This document shows positions 4,972 through 6,443 of a stretch of DNA of 6,443 nt, one piece after another. Source of the stretch: Marinagarivorans sp. UBA5870 (GTDB taxonomy: Bacteria > Pseudomonadota > Gammaproteobacteria > Pseudomonadales > Cellvibrionaceae). Made by a program: the position numbers and the translations under genes. The stretch covers positions 5,215 through 11,657 of the forward strand of contig DJFO01000413.1 of assembly GCA_002432555.1 (NCBI GenBank), written 5' to 3'. Under the pieces are notes generated by a model that was given only the letters and a program-made list of their open reading frames with translations, made no database searches and was not told the origin of the DNA. How positions within the stretch are numbered: the stretch's first letter is position 1; each line of letters begins with the position of its first letter.

Positions 4972-6443
4972 CTATATTGCTAAGCTCAAATGGATAAATA
5001 TTGTGCGCTCTGGTACAAATTTTTTCAGCCTCGGGCTGGAGGTGAATATATCAAAGTCAGCATATTTGATTTCACGATCGAATAGGTTATGTGCAGCTAA
5101 GCCTATATGGCCACTTGTGAAATACTTGCTGATTGACAGGTCGAGTGTTGAAAAATACTCAGAGCTGCTGACAGCAGGAATTTCAAAGAAGTCGGAGACA
5201 AATCCTTCGGTTCGAAAATGCTGGTGAACATAGCGGGCAATAATATCGAATCGAGCTGATTGACTCAGTTTGTAGCTTAATCCTAGATTGACCTGTTCAC
5301 TTTTCAACGACAGAGGTGTTACGAGGTCGGGTGAGGTTGCGACCTTGCTCCTGACCGTTTGTTCTGAAGTCAAGCCGATATTCGCCGCAAAAGATTCGGC
5401 CGCTTTCCAATCAGCATAGAATTCTTTCTCTTCTGAATCGAGGTTTTTATTGATAATTGAGACCTGATTGCCTGGGCTTACCTGCGGAAGTGTTAAATTT
5501 CGGATGCTGTGTTGGTAACCTAAGTTTATCTCCGGGCTAAGCGTTGCGGTAATTTTGGCCGCATAGGAACTGGTAAGCAGTCTAGGAGCTCCTTCGAGCA
5601 ACTGTGCAAAACTGCCGATATGGGTTGGTTTAAGAGACATTCGGAGAGCTTGCGTTTTATTGTAGGTCTCGAAATAGGCAGAGGAAATCTCGATTGGCTT
5701 GACGGGCGACCACTTAACGCCGAATTTTGGTAAATACTCAGTATCGGGTTCGATTTGGAAGACATTCGAATAGATCTCGAGGTACTGCGGATTCTTGATG
5801 ACATCAAGTCCATAGTTGAAGACGAACTTTTCGTCCAGCAGCTTCTGGGTTGCGTAAGCGTAAACCTCGCGTATATCTTGCTTTTCTTTAAAATTAATTA
5901 CTGATTCGACCTGATCGAATCCCTGTGCGCGATGTTGGGCTAGAAATCCTCCGATAGCAAAAATTATATCGGCTTGCCGAAAAGTGTAATTTAAATCCAT
6001 TGTCTCAGTTTTCGAAGCGTCTCTCCTGTCTATAACGGTTTGTTGTGCCAGTTCATTAATGTCATCGAAGTCGGCGGAGCGGTTCCGCTTGGTCAGGGAG
6101 ATCATAAATTGACCGGCGCTGTTATTTGCGAGGGTTGCTCCCAATCTATAGGTATTGATCTTCGACTTGGTTCTTTCTTCTGATGAGAAATTGTCAAGAT
6201 CGAATCTTAATCCTAAGTCGCCTTGTTCCTCCTCTCTTTGACTGACTTCAGCCTGAATACTTAGCCTCTCTTGCGGCTGCCATTGACTCAGGAAACTCGA
6301 AATAGCGTAGTCAACGTCATTATTTACGCGGAAGCCGTCAGTTTGGAATCGGTAGTGGCCAACATCGAAAGCCACTTCCTTCCCGTAGCCACCGATGCCG
6401 AAATCATACGCGCGGGTATTCTGCGAGCCGCTTAGGACTGTTC
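4972..6443 (-). CDS. Outer-membrane beta-barrel protein, TonB-dependent-receptor-like, C-terminal part
   Basis: Read on the minus strand, the frame is open from the window edge to TAG at 4974-4972, giving 489 visible residues; the start lies beyond 6443. The GTG at 6375 is not the start, because the 22 codons before it are in frame (SGSQNTRAYDFGIGGYGKE). The sequence is a long run of alternating polar and hydrophobic residues rich in aromatic girdles, as in transmembrane beta-strands: QAEVSQREEEQGDLGLRFD, then DNFSSEER. Near the end is HNLFDREIKY, a signature like the final strands of TonB-dependent receptors. The chain ends FIHLSLAI, with isoleucine instead of the usual terminal aromatic residue. 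From memory, the QGDL.L.FD.DNFS pattern also occurs in barrels fused behind large periplasmic or TPR-type domains, so this may be the C-terminal barrel of such a fusion and not a classic receptor. No plug domain or TonB box is in view. Substrate unknown. Confidence 0.8.
   Translation of the reverse strand, partial: TVLSGSQNTRAYDFGIGGYGKEVAFDVGHYRFQTDGFRVNNDVDYAISSFLSQWQPQERLSIQAEVSQREEEQGDLGLRFDLDNFSSEERTKSKINTYRLGATLANNSAGQFMISLTKRNRSADFDDINELAQQTVIDRRDASKTETMDLNYTFRQADIIFAIGGFLAQHRAQGFDQVESVINFKEKQDIREVYAYATQKLLDEKFVFNYGLDVIKNPQYLEIYSNVFQIEPDTEYLPKFGVKWSPVKPIEISSAYFETYNKTQALRMSLKPTHIGSFAQLLEGAPRLLTSSYAAKITATLSPEINLGYQHSIRNLTLPQVSPGNQVSIINKNLDSEEKEFYADWKAAESFAANIGLTSEQTVRSKVATSPDLVTPLSLKSEQVNLGLSYKLSQSARFDIIARYVHQHFRTEGFVSDFFEIPAVSSSEYFSTLDLSISKYFTSGHIGLAAHNLFDREIKYADFDIFTSSPRLKKFVPERTIFIHLSLAI

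Noticed and set aside
4928..5227. Plus-strand frame of 99 codons after the third exported-protein gene
   Set aside because: Most of it runs opposite the barrel-protein gene, whose protein pattern is clear, so it is a shadow frame.

Overview
The window looks like part of a gammaproteobacterial chromosome. The main evidence is a long, recognisable RapA/HepA-type Swi2/Snf2 ATPase, a family centred on Gammaproteobacteria, together with an outer-membrane beta-barrel gene. A marine, Cellvibrio-like lineage is possible, but nothing here proves it.

Layout: (1) bases 1-2309, plus strand: rapA, cut off at its 5' end by the window edge. (2) 2310-3196: about 890 bases with no convincing gene. It holds a dense cluster of stem-loops (2710-2835), a possible remnant of a small secreted-protein gene (2870-3045) and several perfect palindromes just ahead of the next gene. 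(3) 3197-4912, plus strand: three consecutive genes for small exported cysteine-containing proteins that I cannot assign to a known family. The first (3197-3577) is intact and encodes 126 aa. The second (3736-4117) is a close tandem duplicate broken by one extra base at 3913; repaired, it is also 126 aa. The third (4439-4912, 157 aa) is a distant relative that keeps the same cysteine pattern behind a different N-terminus. (4) 4972-6443, minus strand: the C-terminal 489 residues of an outer-membrane beta-barrel protein resembling a TonB-dependent receptor barrel. It converges on the third small gene, leaving 59 bases between them.

How the parts relate: RapA is a housekeeping transcription-recycling factor and marks the core side of the boundary. 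The small exported proteins seem to be a lineage-specific family growing by tandem duplication and decaying again (one frameshifted copy, perhaps one older remnant). The barrel protein is on the opposite strand, so it is not in an operon with them. All four products after rapA are predicted to sit in or beyond the inner membrane, but no functional link is shown. The most noteworthy content is the four-cysteine exported family and the structured, gene-free DNA ahead of it.
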